Assembly (NCBI GenBank): GCA_945276085.1
Contig: CALYPO010000010.1
Location: 1-35,659, forward strand
DNA from: an uncultured Gilliamella sp.
GTDB lineage: Bacteria; Pseudomonadota; Gammaproteobacteria; Enterobacterales; Orbaceae
Direction of reading: 5' to 3'
Length of the DNA stretch: 35,659 nucleotides
The notes under the pieces are model-generated. The model had not been told where the DNA came from, did not search any database, and saw only the letters and a list, made by a program, of their open reading frames with translations. Positions 18,623-25,483 of this stretch are shown here, one piece after another. Numbering within the stretch: the stretch's first letter is position 1; every line of letters starts with the position of its first letter. Made by a program: the position numbers and the translations under genes.

Positions 18623-18840
18623 AACAATATTCTTCTGTTTAAAAAGATTAAAAAAGACAATAAGAAAAATTCAGTTAATAGTGTAATACCGCAATCCTAA
18701 CAACAATTAACTAAAGATTAATCTAATTAATATGGTCATTTATCATTAAATAATGAAATGCGATGAAGTTTATCAAAAAAAAAACGACGCGAGATAAATA
18801 ATTCTAATAATAAAACTCGTTTATTAAATATTAGCAATAG

Positions 18841-19119
18841 TTAAACGCTAGTTAACTGTTCTAATTGAGTTAAATAATTTAAAGCTTGTACACGATTGTT
18901 GCCACACATCTCAATACAAGGCTTTAACCGACCACAAACTTTTGGTCTTGATGACTGTCCAAATAAGTCACATTGAAAATTAGCATTTAAATGAATGCAT
19001 GCAACTCCAGCGGGTTTACCATTTGGCATACCAGGAATCATTGACGAAATTGAAGGCGCAATACAACAAGCACCACAGTTTTTTCGACATTGAAATAAGC
19101 TATCCGTTGTTTTTTTCAT
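18841..19119 (-). CDS. yeiW: Cysteine-cluster protein YeiW (YkgJ/UPF0153 family)
   Basis: A 92-residue soluble protein rich in cysteine, with C-R-K-N-C-G-A-C-C near the N-terminus and further cysteines in C-I-H-L, C-D-L-F, V-C-G-R-L and P-C-I-E-M-C-G. The layout is that of the YkgJ zinc/iron-chelating family. The segment I-A-P-S-I-S-S-M-I-P-G-M-P-N-G-K-P-A matches what I recall of E. coli YeiW, whose gene also lies next to yeiP (efpL). Here it is divergent from efpL across a 104-bp gap. The molecular role is unknown; metal or Fe-S binding is inferred from the cysteine pattern. Confidence 0.85.
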   Translation of the reverse strand: MKKTTDSLFQCRKNCGACCIAPSISSMIPGMPNGKPAGVACIHLNANFQCDLFGQSSRPKVCGRLKPCIEMCGNNRVQALNYLTQLEQLTSV

Positions 19120-19223
19120 AATTTGACATTAATCGGTAAATTTTGTTGGTGACAATAGCAAGATAGCGCTAAAATAGCGAGCTAATTTTCAACTCTATTT
19201 TTAATAATCACGAAGAAGATATT

Positions 19224-19796
19224 ATGGCTAAAGCAAATGAAATAAAACGTGGCGATGCAGTCACTTATAACGGTAAATTATTATTGGTTAAAGATATTGA
19301 TGTTCAAAGCCCTAGTGCACGTGGCGCTAGTACACTTTATAAAATGCGATTTACTGATGTAAAAACTGGCGGTAAAGTCGAAGAACGTTTTAAAGGTGAT
19401 GATATTATCGAAACCATTGAATTAATTCGTCGTCCGGTTAGTTTTTCATATATCGATGGTGATGAGTATGTCTTTATGGATAATGAAGATTACACGCCAT
19501 TTATCTTCAAAAAAGCGCAAATCGAAGAAGAGCTATTATTTATTCCTGAAGGGGGAATGAACGGTATTCAAGTGCTAATGGCTGATGGCGAGGTAGTTGC
19601 ATTAGAGTTACCGCAAACGGTTGATTTAGAAATCATTGAAACTTCACCTAGCATCAAAGGTGCGTCTGCCAGTGCACGCACAAAACCGGCAACCTTATCA
19701 ACTGGCTTAGTTATTCAGGTTCCAGAATACATTGATAACAACGAAAAAGTGAAAATTCATATTGCTGAACGCCGTTATATGAGCCGAGCTGAATAA
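19224..19796 (+). CDS. efpL: Elongation factor P-like protein EfpL (YeiP)
   Basis: Paralogue of EF-P that relieves ribosome stalling at polyproline and related motifs. 190 residues, equal to E. coli YeiP, with three beta-barrel domains (KOW-like 1-65, OB 70-125, C-terminal OB 130-190). The tip loop that reaches the peptidyl-transferase centre reads S-P-S-A-R-G-A-S-T with Arg33, the unmodified-arginine form that distinguishes EfpL from the lysine-bearing EF-P. The C-terminal [13 protein letters not shown] and ending R-R-Y-M-S-R-A fit as well. A GAAGAAG sequence precedes the ATG. ttcA begins only 11-14 bp after the stop, so the pair is probably one operon. Confidence 0.96.
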   Translation: MAKANEIKRGDAVTYNGKLLLVKDIDVQSPSARGASTLYKMRFTDVKTGGKVEERFKGDDIIETIELIRRPVSFSYIDGDEYVFMDNEDYTPFIFKKAQIEEELLFIPEGGMNGIQVLMADGEVVALELPQTVDLEIIETSPSIKGASASARTKPATLSTGLVIQVPEYIDNNEKVKIHIAERRYMSRAE

Positions 19797-19810
19797 TCTA
19801 TAAAATCGTG

Positions 19811-20707
19811 ATGAATACATATAATCAAAATAAATTACATAAACGGTTACGTCGTCTAACTGGAGAAGCCATTGCCGACTTCAATATGATTGAAGATGGT
19901 GATCGGATTATGGTTTGCTTATCAGGTGGTAAAGATAGCTATACGCTACTCGATATTTTATTAAATTTGAAAATCAGTGCCCCGATCAATTTTGAACTAA
20001 TTGCCGTCAATTTAGATCAAAAACAACCCGGTTTTCCTGAACATGTTTTGCCTCAGTACTTAGAGTCATTAGGTATTGAGTATAAAATTGTTCAAGAAAA
20101 TACTTATGGTATCGTAAAAGAAAAAATTCCTGAAGGCAAAACAACGTGTTCACTTTGTTCTCGTTTGCGTCGTGGTATTTTATACCGCACCGCAACAGAG
20201 CTTGGCGCAACGAAAATTGCGTTAGGTCATCACCGCGATGATATTCTAGAAACGTTATTTTTAAATATGTTTTATGGTGGCAAACTTAAAGCAATGCCAC
20301 CCAAATTGGTTAATGACTCAGGCGAGCATATTATTATTCGACCGCTTGCTTACTGCAAAGAAAAGGATATTGCAAAATATGCAGAAATTAAGCAATTTCC
20401 AATCATTCCATGTAATCTTTGTGGTTCACAACCTAATTTACAACGTCAAGTGATTAAAGAGATGCTAAACGATTGGGATAAAAAGTTTCCTGGTCGTATA
20501 GAAACCATGTTTAGAGCCACGCAAAATATTACGCTTTCACATTTATGTGATACCAACCTTTATGATTTTAAAGGTATCAAAAAAGGGGATATTGATGTCA
20601 ATGGTGGCGACATGGCGTTTGATCGCGAAGATCTCCCCTCAGTAGTTGGATTTGATCCATCTGACCTTGAGGATCAAGACTTAATTCTTTGGAAAGAAGC
20701 AAACTAA
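19811..20707 (+). CDS. ttcA: tRNA 2-thiocytidine(32) synthetase TtcA
   Basis: Iron-sulfur enzyme that thiolates cytidine 32 of certain tRNAs using ATP and a sulfur donor. The PP-loop ATPase motif S-G-G-K-D-S is near residues 38-43. The first two cluster/catalytic cysteines are in [11 protein letters not shown] (about 113 and 116), and a later pair in C-N-L-C-G-S-Q (about 201-204). The G-H-H-R-D-D-I motif is also present. I place the start at ATG 19811; a GTG immediately before it (19808) adds one residue and cannot be excluded. Length 298, a little shorter than E. coli (311) at the C-terminus. A strong terminator follows at 20741. Confidence 0.96.
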   Translation: MNTYNQNKLHKRLRRLTGEAIADFNMIEDGDRIMVCLSGGKDSYTLLDILLNLKISAPINFELIAVNLDQKQPGFPEHVLPQYLESLGIEYKIVQENTYGIVKEKIPEGKTTCSLCSRLRRGILYRTATELGATKIALGHHRDDILETLFLNMFYGGKLKAMPPKLVNDSGEHIIIRPLAYCKEKDIAKYAEIKQFPIIPCNLCGSQPNLQRQVIKEMLNDWDKKFPGRIETMFRATQNITLSHLCDTNLYDFKGIKKGDIDVNGGDMAFDREDLPSVVGFDPSDLEDQDLILWKEAN

Positions 20708-20740
20708 ATATTACGTCATTATCTACTTTTAAATAACCAT

Positions 20741-20770
20741 TTATCGGCGAATGAGTAAACTCGCCGATAA
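20741..20770 (+). terminator. Terminator of efpL-ttcA
   Basis: Perfect 10-bp stem TTATCGGCGA (20741-20750) / TCGCCGATAA (20761-20770) with a 10-nt loop, followed by TCTTTCCCC. It lies 33 bp after the ttcA stop and separates the housekeeping genes from the accessory operon. Confidence 0.75.
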
Positions 20771-20862
20771 TCTTTCCCCTCATTAATTTTAGAGTTCGAC
20801 ACTCATCATCCCTTACAAATTTTGATCTTCCTCACGAATTAACAAAAAATTAATTAATTTTA

Positions 20863-20891
20863 TTGTGGAATTCAAGTCATTTCAATAAAAT
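20863..20891 (+). promoter_or_regulatory. Sigma-70 promoter of the hydrolase-transporter operon
   Basis: TTGTGG (20863-20868) and TAAAAT (20886-20891) are separated by 17 bp. The -10 differs from consensus at one base. It overlaps the left edge of the palindromic operator (20887-20908), so a bound repressor would cover the -10 and the transcription start. Confidence 0.6.
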
Positions 20892-20908
20892 TGGAACGTT
20901 CCAATTTT
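20887..20908. promoter_or_regulatory. Perfect 22-bp palindromic operator (LacI-type)
   Basis: The core TTGGAACGTTCCAA is flanked by AAAA and TTTT, making a perfect palindrome of 22 bp centred on CG. LacI-family repressors typically bind such even palindromes with a central CG. The only LacI-type regulator in the window is encoded by the convergent gene ending at 23087, so it is the natural candidate. I found no second copy in that regulator's own upstream region. Confidence 0.75.
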
Positions 20909-20971
20909 AAATGCTTTATATCACCAAATAAAATGACAACAATTTGAATCATTGAATTATAGGAGAACAAT

Positions 20972-21799
20972 GTGAAACTACAGTTTTTGGGTACAGCAGC
21001 CTCGGAAGGTATCCCAAATCCTTTTTGTAAATGTGAAATCTGCGAGAAAACCCGCATACAAAAAGGTAAAAATATCAGGAGCCGAAGCTCCGTTATCATT
21101 GATGACATCATGCAAATTGACTTTGCACCCGAATTTAGTTACCAAGTTATGCGAGAAAATATTGATGTAACTAAAATTAAAGATTTGTTATTTACGCATA
21201 CTCATCCAGACCATTTTAATGTCGGTGATCTATTTAGCCGTATGGTAGATTATGGCTTTAACATTGATCACCCGCTTTATATCTACGGCAATGATATCGC
21301 AATAAATGGGTGCTTACATGTGCTACCAGGTTACAGCCCTGAACGCTTTGTGTTTAATTTATTGGTCCCTTATCAGACTATTACCAGCTCTGCTGGCTAT
21401 CATGTGACGCCTTTACTATCGAATCATGCAAAATGGGAATTTTGTTTTATCTACTTAATTGAAAAAGAGGGGAAAACTATTCTTCATGGTCATGATTCTG
21501 GCTATTTTCCTGAACTCACTTGGCAATGGCTCAAAAACAGCGGCAAAAAAATTGATTTAGCGATCTTTGAATGTACCTATGGCTATAAACAAGACGACCG
21601 CACCAATAATCATATGAGCATTGAAACTGTGATCGCCGCACAACAACGCATGATTAGTGAAAATATTTTTCATAATAAAACACAACTAATAACGTCGCAT
21701 CATTCACATAGTAGTGGCTTTATGCACGATGAATTAGTGGAAATATTCAAACCTCATAATATAGAAGTCGCTTATGACGGCTTAATAAAAACAATTTAA
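20972..21799 (+). CDS. PhnP-like metallo-beta-lactamase-fold hydrolase
   Basis: A 275-residue cytoplasmic metallohydrolase. The metal motif T-H-T-H-P-D-H gives His76, His78, Asp80 and His81. A further ligand site is seen in H-G-H-D-S-G, and S-H-H-S-H-S-S-G occurs near the C-terminus. An N-terminal cysteine cluster F-C-K-C-E-I-C (Cys19, 21, 24) resembles the structural zinc site of PhnP, the phosphoribosyl 1,2-cyclic phosphate phosphodiesterase, so a cyclic phosphodiester or related phosphate ester is a plausible substrate. Identity of the substrate is not proven. The start is GTG: AGGAG lies 7 nt before it, and the ATG overlapping it is followed at once by a stop. First gene of a two-gene operon under the palindromic operator; the transporter begins 13 bp after its stop. 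Confidence 0.88.
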   Translation: MKLQFLGTAASEGIPNPFCKCEICEKTRIQKGKNIRSRSSVIIDDIMQIDFAPEFSYQVMRENIDVTKIKDLLFTHTHPDHFNVGDLFSRMVDYGFNIDHPLYIYGNDIAINGCLHVLPGYSPERFVFNLLVPYQTITSSAGYHVTPLLSNHAKWEFCFIYLIEKEGKTILHGHDSGYFPELTWQWLKNSGKKIDLAIFECTYGYKQDDRTNNHMSIETVIAAQQRMISENIFHNKTQLITSHHSHSSGFMHDELVEIFKPHNIEVAYDGLIKTI

Positions 21800-21812
21800 C
21801 ACGGAGTTTTTT

Positions 21813-23039
21813 ATGTTTAAAATACCACGTCTACTGGTAATGATGTTTTTACAATATTTTGTGCAAGGTGCATGGAATATGGTTATTGGGGCAGTCCTCG
21901 CTGCTTATGGATTAAAAGAGATTGTTGGATCAACTTACTCTGTATTAGGTATCGCAACCATCATTTCACCGTTATTTATTGGCATGATTGCGGATAGATT
22001 TATTGCATCACAAAAAGTGATGGGCATATTGCATATTCTCAATGCCGTTGTATTATTCTTGATTCCTAACTTTGTTGAAAACGGCAATATTGCTGGTTTT
22101 TTAATCATGATTTTCATCGTTGGTTTATTATTCTATCCAACAACAGCTTTAGCCAATAGCGTTAGCTTTAGACATATAGATGGTGTACGTTGGTTCCCAA
22201 TTATTCGTGTATTTGGTACTATCGGCTTTATGATTGTAGGGTTGATTCTTGGTTACACAGGTTTTTCTAGTTCTATCAATTCATTTTTACTTGCTTCAGG
22301 TGCATCTGTTGTTTATGGCATTTATTGCTTCACACTACCTAATACACCACCAAGCAGCAAAAATAAAAAATTCTCTTTGCGCGATGCGATGTGTTTAGAT
22401 GCATTATCACTTTTTAAAGATAAATACTTTACTATTTTTATGTTGTCCACTTTTATCTTAATGATAACTAAAACAGCTTATAGTGCTTATTTACCGGTTT
22501 ATCTACCTGTTTTAGGATTAGAACCTGCATCAATGATGCAAATAGCTATCGCCACTGAAGTCTTATTTATGTTCCTTCTATCTTTCTTATTAGGTCGTTT
22601 TGGTTTCAAAAAAATCATTTTATTTGGCGCAATATGCTGGGTTATTCGTAGTTTAATGTTATCGTTAGCCGCCACTGCTGATGGTAGTACGATGTTCTTT
22701 TATATTATTGGCACATTACTTTTACAAGGTGTTTGTTGGGACTTCTTCTTTACCGCTGGTGATATTTATGTAGATAAAAAAGCAGGACCAGAAATCAAAG
22801 CACAAGCGCAAGGCTTACGTTTTATTGTTTCTAACGGCTTTGGCGTATTTATGGCCGCATCAGTTTGTGGATTTATCAACAATCGCGTAGTTACCGAAAA
22901 AACGCTGCCAAATGCTGGGCCACAATGGCAAGAATTTTGGATCTATCCTGCTGTAGTGGCAGCGATTGTTGCGATTGGTTTTTGGTTATTGTTCAAAGAT
23001 AAAGATGTAATAATGGCCCCGAAAGAAAAATCAAAATAA
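21813..23039 (+). CDS. MFS transporter, nucleoside:H+ symporter family (NupG/XapB-like)
   Basis: A 408-residue inner-membrane protein with 12 hydrophobic segments. Family marks of the nucleoside:H+ symporters are visible: Q-G-A-W in helix 1, L-G-I-A-x-I-x-x-P-x-x-x-G-M-I-A-D-R-F between helices 2 and 3, and Y-V-D-K-K-A-G-P-E-I-K-A-Q-A-Q-G-L before helix 11. Members NupG and XapB carry nucleosides, but other members have unknown or sugar-like substrates, so only the family is assigned. CGGAG precedes the ATG. It is the second gene of the operon with the PhnP-like hydrolase and ends at a strong hairpin shared with the convergent regulator. The context suggests it imports what the hydrolase or a downstream enzyme acts on. 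Confidence 0.88.
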   Translation: MFKIPRLLVMMFLQYFVQGAWNMVIGAVLAAYGLKEIVGSTYSVLGIATIISPLFIGMIADRFIASQKVMGILHILNAVVLFLIPNFVENGNIAGFLIMIFIVGLLFYPTTALANSVSFRHIDGVRWFPIIRVFGTIGFMIVGLILGYTGFSSSINSFLLASGASVVYGIYCFTLPNTPPSSKNKKFSLRDAMCLDALSLFKDKYFTIFMLSTFILMITKTAYSAYLPVYLPVLGLEPASMMQIAIATEVLFMFLLSFLLGRFGFKKIILFGAICWVIRSLMLSLAATADGSTMFFYIIGTLLLQGVCWDFFFTAGDIYVDKKAGPEIKAQAQGLRFIVSNGFGVFMAASVCGFINNRVVTEKTLPNAGPQWQEFWIYPAVVAAIVAIGFWLLFKDKDVIMAPKEKSK

Positions 23040-23061
23040 TCTGATTTTAATTATCAAATCA

Positions 23062-23105
23062 AACAATATTGTTAGTGTGTTTATCATTAGCAATATTGTT
23101 TTTTT
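23062..23105 (+). terminator. Strong terminator shared by convergent genes
   Basis: A 16-bp stem (23062-23077 with 23085-23100; the ten outer pairs AACAATATTG/CAATATTGTT are perfect and two inner pairs are G-T) with a 7-nt loop, followed by TTTTTA. It ends the hydrolase-transporter operon. Its right arm overlaps the last codons and stop of the convergent regulator gene. Confidence 0.85.
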
Positions 23106-25249
23106 ATCTCATCATTAATCAAATCAATAACTTGTTTTGAATCGTATTGTTTAGCCATCCACTTTGATAAATAATTACCTATGATGTTTTCAACACACCT
23201 TAAATTCACAGCCTTACCTTTTATACTATTTTCACGTATACCGTTAGCGTACTGCTGCTTAGCCACAGTGAGCCACGGATAGCTATTGATAATGCGTTGA
23301 TTTTGAAAAATAGAGTTTTGTGCCGTTGCCCCACCCAACAACGCAATCTGTTCGCTAATTTCTGGCGAATATAGCCACTCAAAAAAAGATTTTATAGCCG
23401 CATCTTTTTGACTATACTTTGATACGCCTAAAGAACCACCACCAAATAAAGGCTTATTACCCGGCACTTTAGCATACCCCACCAACGGCAAAATGTTACG
23501 ATGATTTATACAACTAAACAAATTCATATAAACAATTAGCATCGCTAACTTGCCTTGTTCAAATAATTTCACTGAATCTTGCCACCAAGTGGCATTAATA
23601 TTTTTGGCTAGTTTAATAAAAGAGTGTAATTGAGTTAACGTTGTAAGTGCTATAGCAGTATCGAGCTGAGGTTGGGGTTGATTAAATAATTTTCCACCCT
23701 GTGCATAATAGCGGACTAAAAATTCGGAAGCGATGAGTTCATCATTACCTGAGGTAAAACAACTACCAAACTCTACTTGTGACTCCCCATTTTGCTGTCG
23801 ATTAAAAAAAGCCGATATTTGATTAAAATCAGCAAAATTTGCCGGTACATCAAGTTGTTGACGAAACTGCTCAAAATAAGCGCGTTTAATTAACGGATCA
23901 TCAAAAAGATCTTTACGATAAAACAGCATTTGTACACTTGGATCGAACGGCAAAGCATAAGCGATATTATTCACATAACTAAAACGGTCTATTATTTCAG
24001 GCGTATAGCGTGTAAAGATATTGGATAAATCAATTTGCAGTTCAGATAGCGGTTTAAATATTGAAGGGGCAAACCAAGGCAAACCCGCCATATCAATCCG
24101 AATAATATCCAGATATTGATGATGTTCTATATGATTAAGTATGTGATAAATCTCATCAAAAGGCTTAACTATTAAATTAACATTAATACCACTTATTTTG
24201 CTAAAGTGAGGTAATAATTTGACTACGGCTTGGGTTGACGGGCTGGGAAGGATTAAAAAATTAACTGTATCACCATCGTTAGTCTTGTCGTGGGGCAATG
24301 AATCAGGAAGTAAGGTAAATCCTTTATTTTCAGGTAAAGTAACTGGCTGGTCCTCAATTAAGTTGGCAATTTGCCGACTTAATATCCCATAATTCATATG
24401 ATATTGATAAAAATGGTTTTCATAAAAAAAACTATGATTTGTTAATGTATAAATGGGTGGGCAAGATTGTAAACTTCCGAAATAATTAGCATTACGAACA
24501 AAATGTGCGCGCTCCATATCCATGGTAATGATGGCATCGTACTCTACTTGCTCATTTGCAAAAAAATTGAATGATAAATTATAGGTACTATTTGAAGGCA
24601 TTGAAGTAATGCAATTTATCTCGACACGATAATTTTGTTGCTTAAAGGTTTGCTCTAACCCTTTTTTAAAAGATTGTGAATGAGTATGTTGATCAGAATT
24701 ACTAAATAAACCAATATGCCGATAATTATTTTTTATCATTTCGCAGGCAATATCATGCCCAGCTTTTTCAAAATCTAATGATATGAATTTCAGCGCAGAT
24801 TTTGGTTTACGGTAAACAAAAATAATTTTTTCTTTATCTACTTTTAGCGTTTGGTAATAACTTTGTGCGCTGTCTAAAGCGCTGACCACAATCACCGCAT
24901 AATCGCGTTTTACAGCAATTTCTTGAATGAGTTGTAATTCAAACTCTTTTGAATCATAGGTTAAATATAAGGTTAATCCATAACCTAATCGATTTAAATA
25001 ACTAAAAAGCCCATCATATAAATCGGCGTACTGTTCAGCGGTAATATTGGGTAACAAGACCGAAATCGTTTTGGTCGTTCCTTGTTTTAAAAATTTTGCT
25101 TGTAAATTTAGTTGATACCCTAATGCTTGAGCGGCTTGCTCAACAAGTTTAATTTTTTTGACACTGACATTACCGCGACCATTTAGTACATTTGACACCG
25201 TACCATGTGATACACCCGCCATCTTAGCGATATCTTTAATCGTTGCCAT
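23087..25249 (-). CDS. LacI-family regulator fused to an ABC-type solute-binding domain
   Basis: A 720-residue three-part protein. Residues 1-55 are a LacI helix-turn-helix plus hinge (T-I-K-D-I-A-K-M-A-G-V-S, T-V-S-N-V-L-N-G). Residues about 60-305 form a LacI/ribose-binding type sensor domain (I-S-V-L-L-P-N, then G-x-x-S-L-D-F... and Y-R-H-I-G-L-F). After a linker at about 308-327, residues 328-715 look like a full type 1 extracellular solute-binding protein of sugar ABC transporters: D-I-I-R-I-D, A-Y-A-L-P-F-D-P-S-V-Q-M-L-F-Y-R-K-D-L-F, G-G-S-L-G-V, and a C-terminal helical lobe. There is no signal peptide, so it is cytoplasmic; the second binding domain is presumably a ligand sensor, not a transporter part. 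GGAG lies 10 nt before the ATG. It converges on the hydrolase-transporter operon and probably binds its operator. Confidence 0.92.
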   Translation of the reverse strand: MATIKDIAKMAGVSHGTVSNVLNGRGNVSVKKIKLVEQAAQALGYQLNLQAKFLKQGTTKTISVLLPNITAEQYADLYDGLFSYLNRLGYGLTLYLTYDSKEFELQLIQEIAVKRDYAVIVVSALDSAQSYYQTLKVDKEKIIFVYRKPKSALKFISLDFEKAGHDIACEMIKNNYRHIGLFSNSDQHTHSQSFKKGLEQTFKQQNYRVEINCITSMPSNSTYNLSFNFFANEQVEYDAIITMDMERAHFVRNANYFGSLQSCPPIYTLTNHSFFYENHFYQYHMNYGILSRQIANLIEDQPVTLPENKGFTLLPDSLPHDKTNDGDTVNFLILPSPSTQAVVKLLPHFSKISGINVNLIVKPFDEIYHILNHIEHHQYLDIIRIDMAGLPWFAPSIFKPLSELQIDLSNIFTRYTPEIIDRFSYVNNIAYALPFDPSVQMLFYRKDLFDDPLIKRAYFEQFRQQLDVPANFADFNQISAFFNRQQNGESQVEFGSCFTSGNDELIASEFLVRYYAQGGKLFNQPQPQLDTAIALTTLTQLHSFIKLAKNINATWWQDSVKLFEQGKLAMLIVYMNLFSCINHRNILPLVGYAKVPGNKPLFGGGSLGVSKYSQKDAAIKSFFEWLYSPEISEQIALLGGATAQNSIFQNQRIINSYPWLTVAKQQYANGIRENSIKGKAVNLRCVENIIGNYLSKWMAKQYDSKQVIDLINDEIKKQYC

Positions 25250-25483
25250 TGATATTAAACTCCATAAATAACCGGTAATAACCCACTCAACTTAACTAAC
25301 TATATGGTAACGTGTTGATATTAAAATCTTATTTGAACCTTAGATCATCACTCTATTTAATATAAGTTTGTTGAACCTTTATCAAACTTGCAAATGAAGC
25401 CTAACTAGTAGGTTAGTTTTAATAAGATATCGAGCATCATTGTTTTTTGATATCAAACTCGCTTATTAACCAATATTAAACAT
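25250..25483. other. Intergenic region between glnE and the LacI-type regulator
   Basis: 234 bp downstream of glnE and upstream of the regulator. It contains short dyads (CTAAC/GTTAG near 25401-25416; paired GATATC hexamers about 20 bp apart near 25427-25455) but no clear terminator with a T tract. On the minus strand a TATAGT hexamer precedes the regulator without a good -35. No copy of the TTGGAACGTTCCAA operator is present. Confidence 0.5.

Noticed and set aside
18623-18840. Possible lysine riboswitch before lysP
   Set aside because: The 218-bp gap is AT-rich and lacks the AGAGGTGC-type conserved core and the five-helix layout of the L box.
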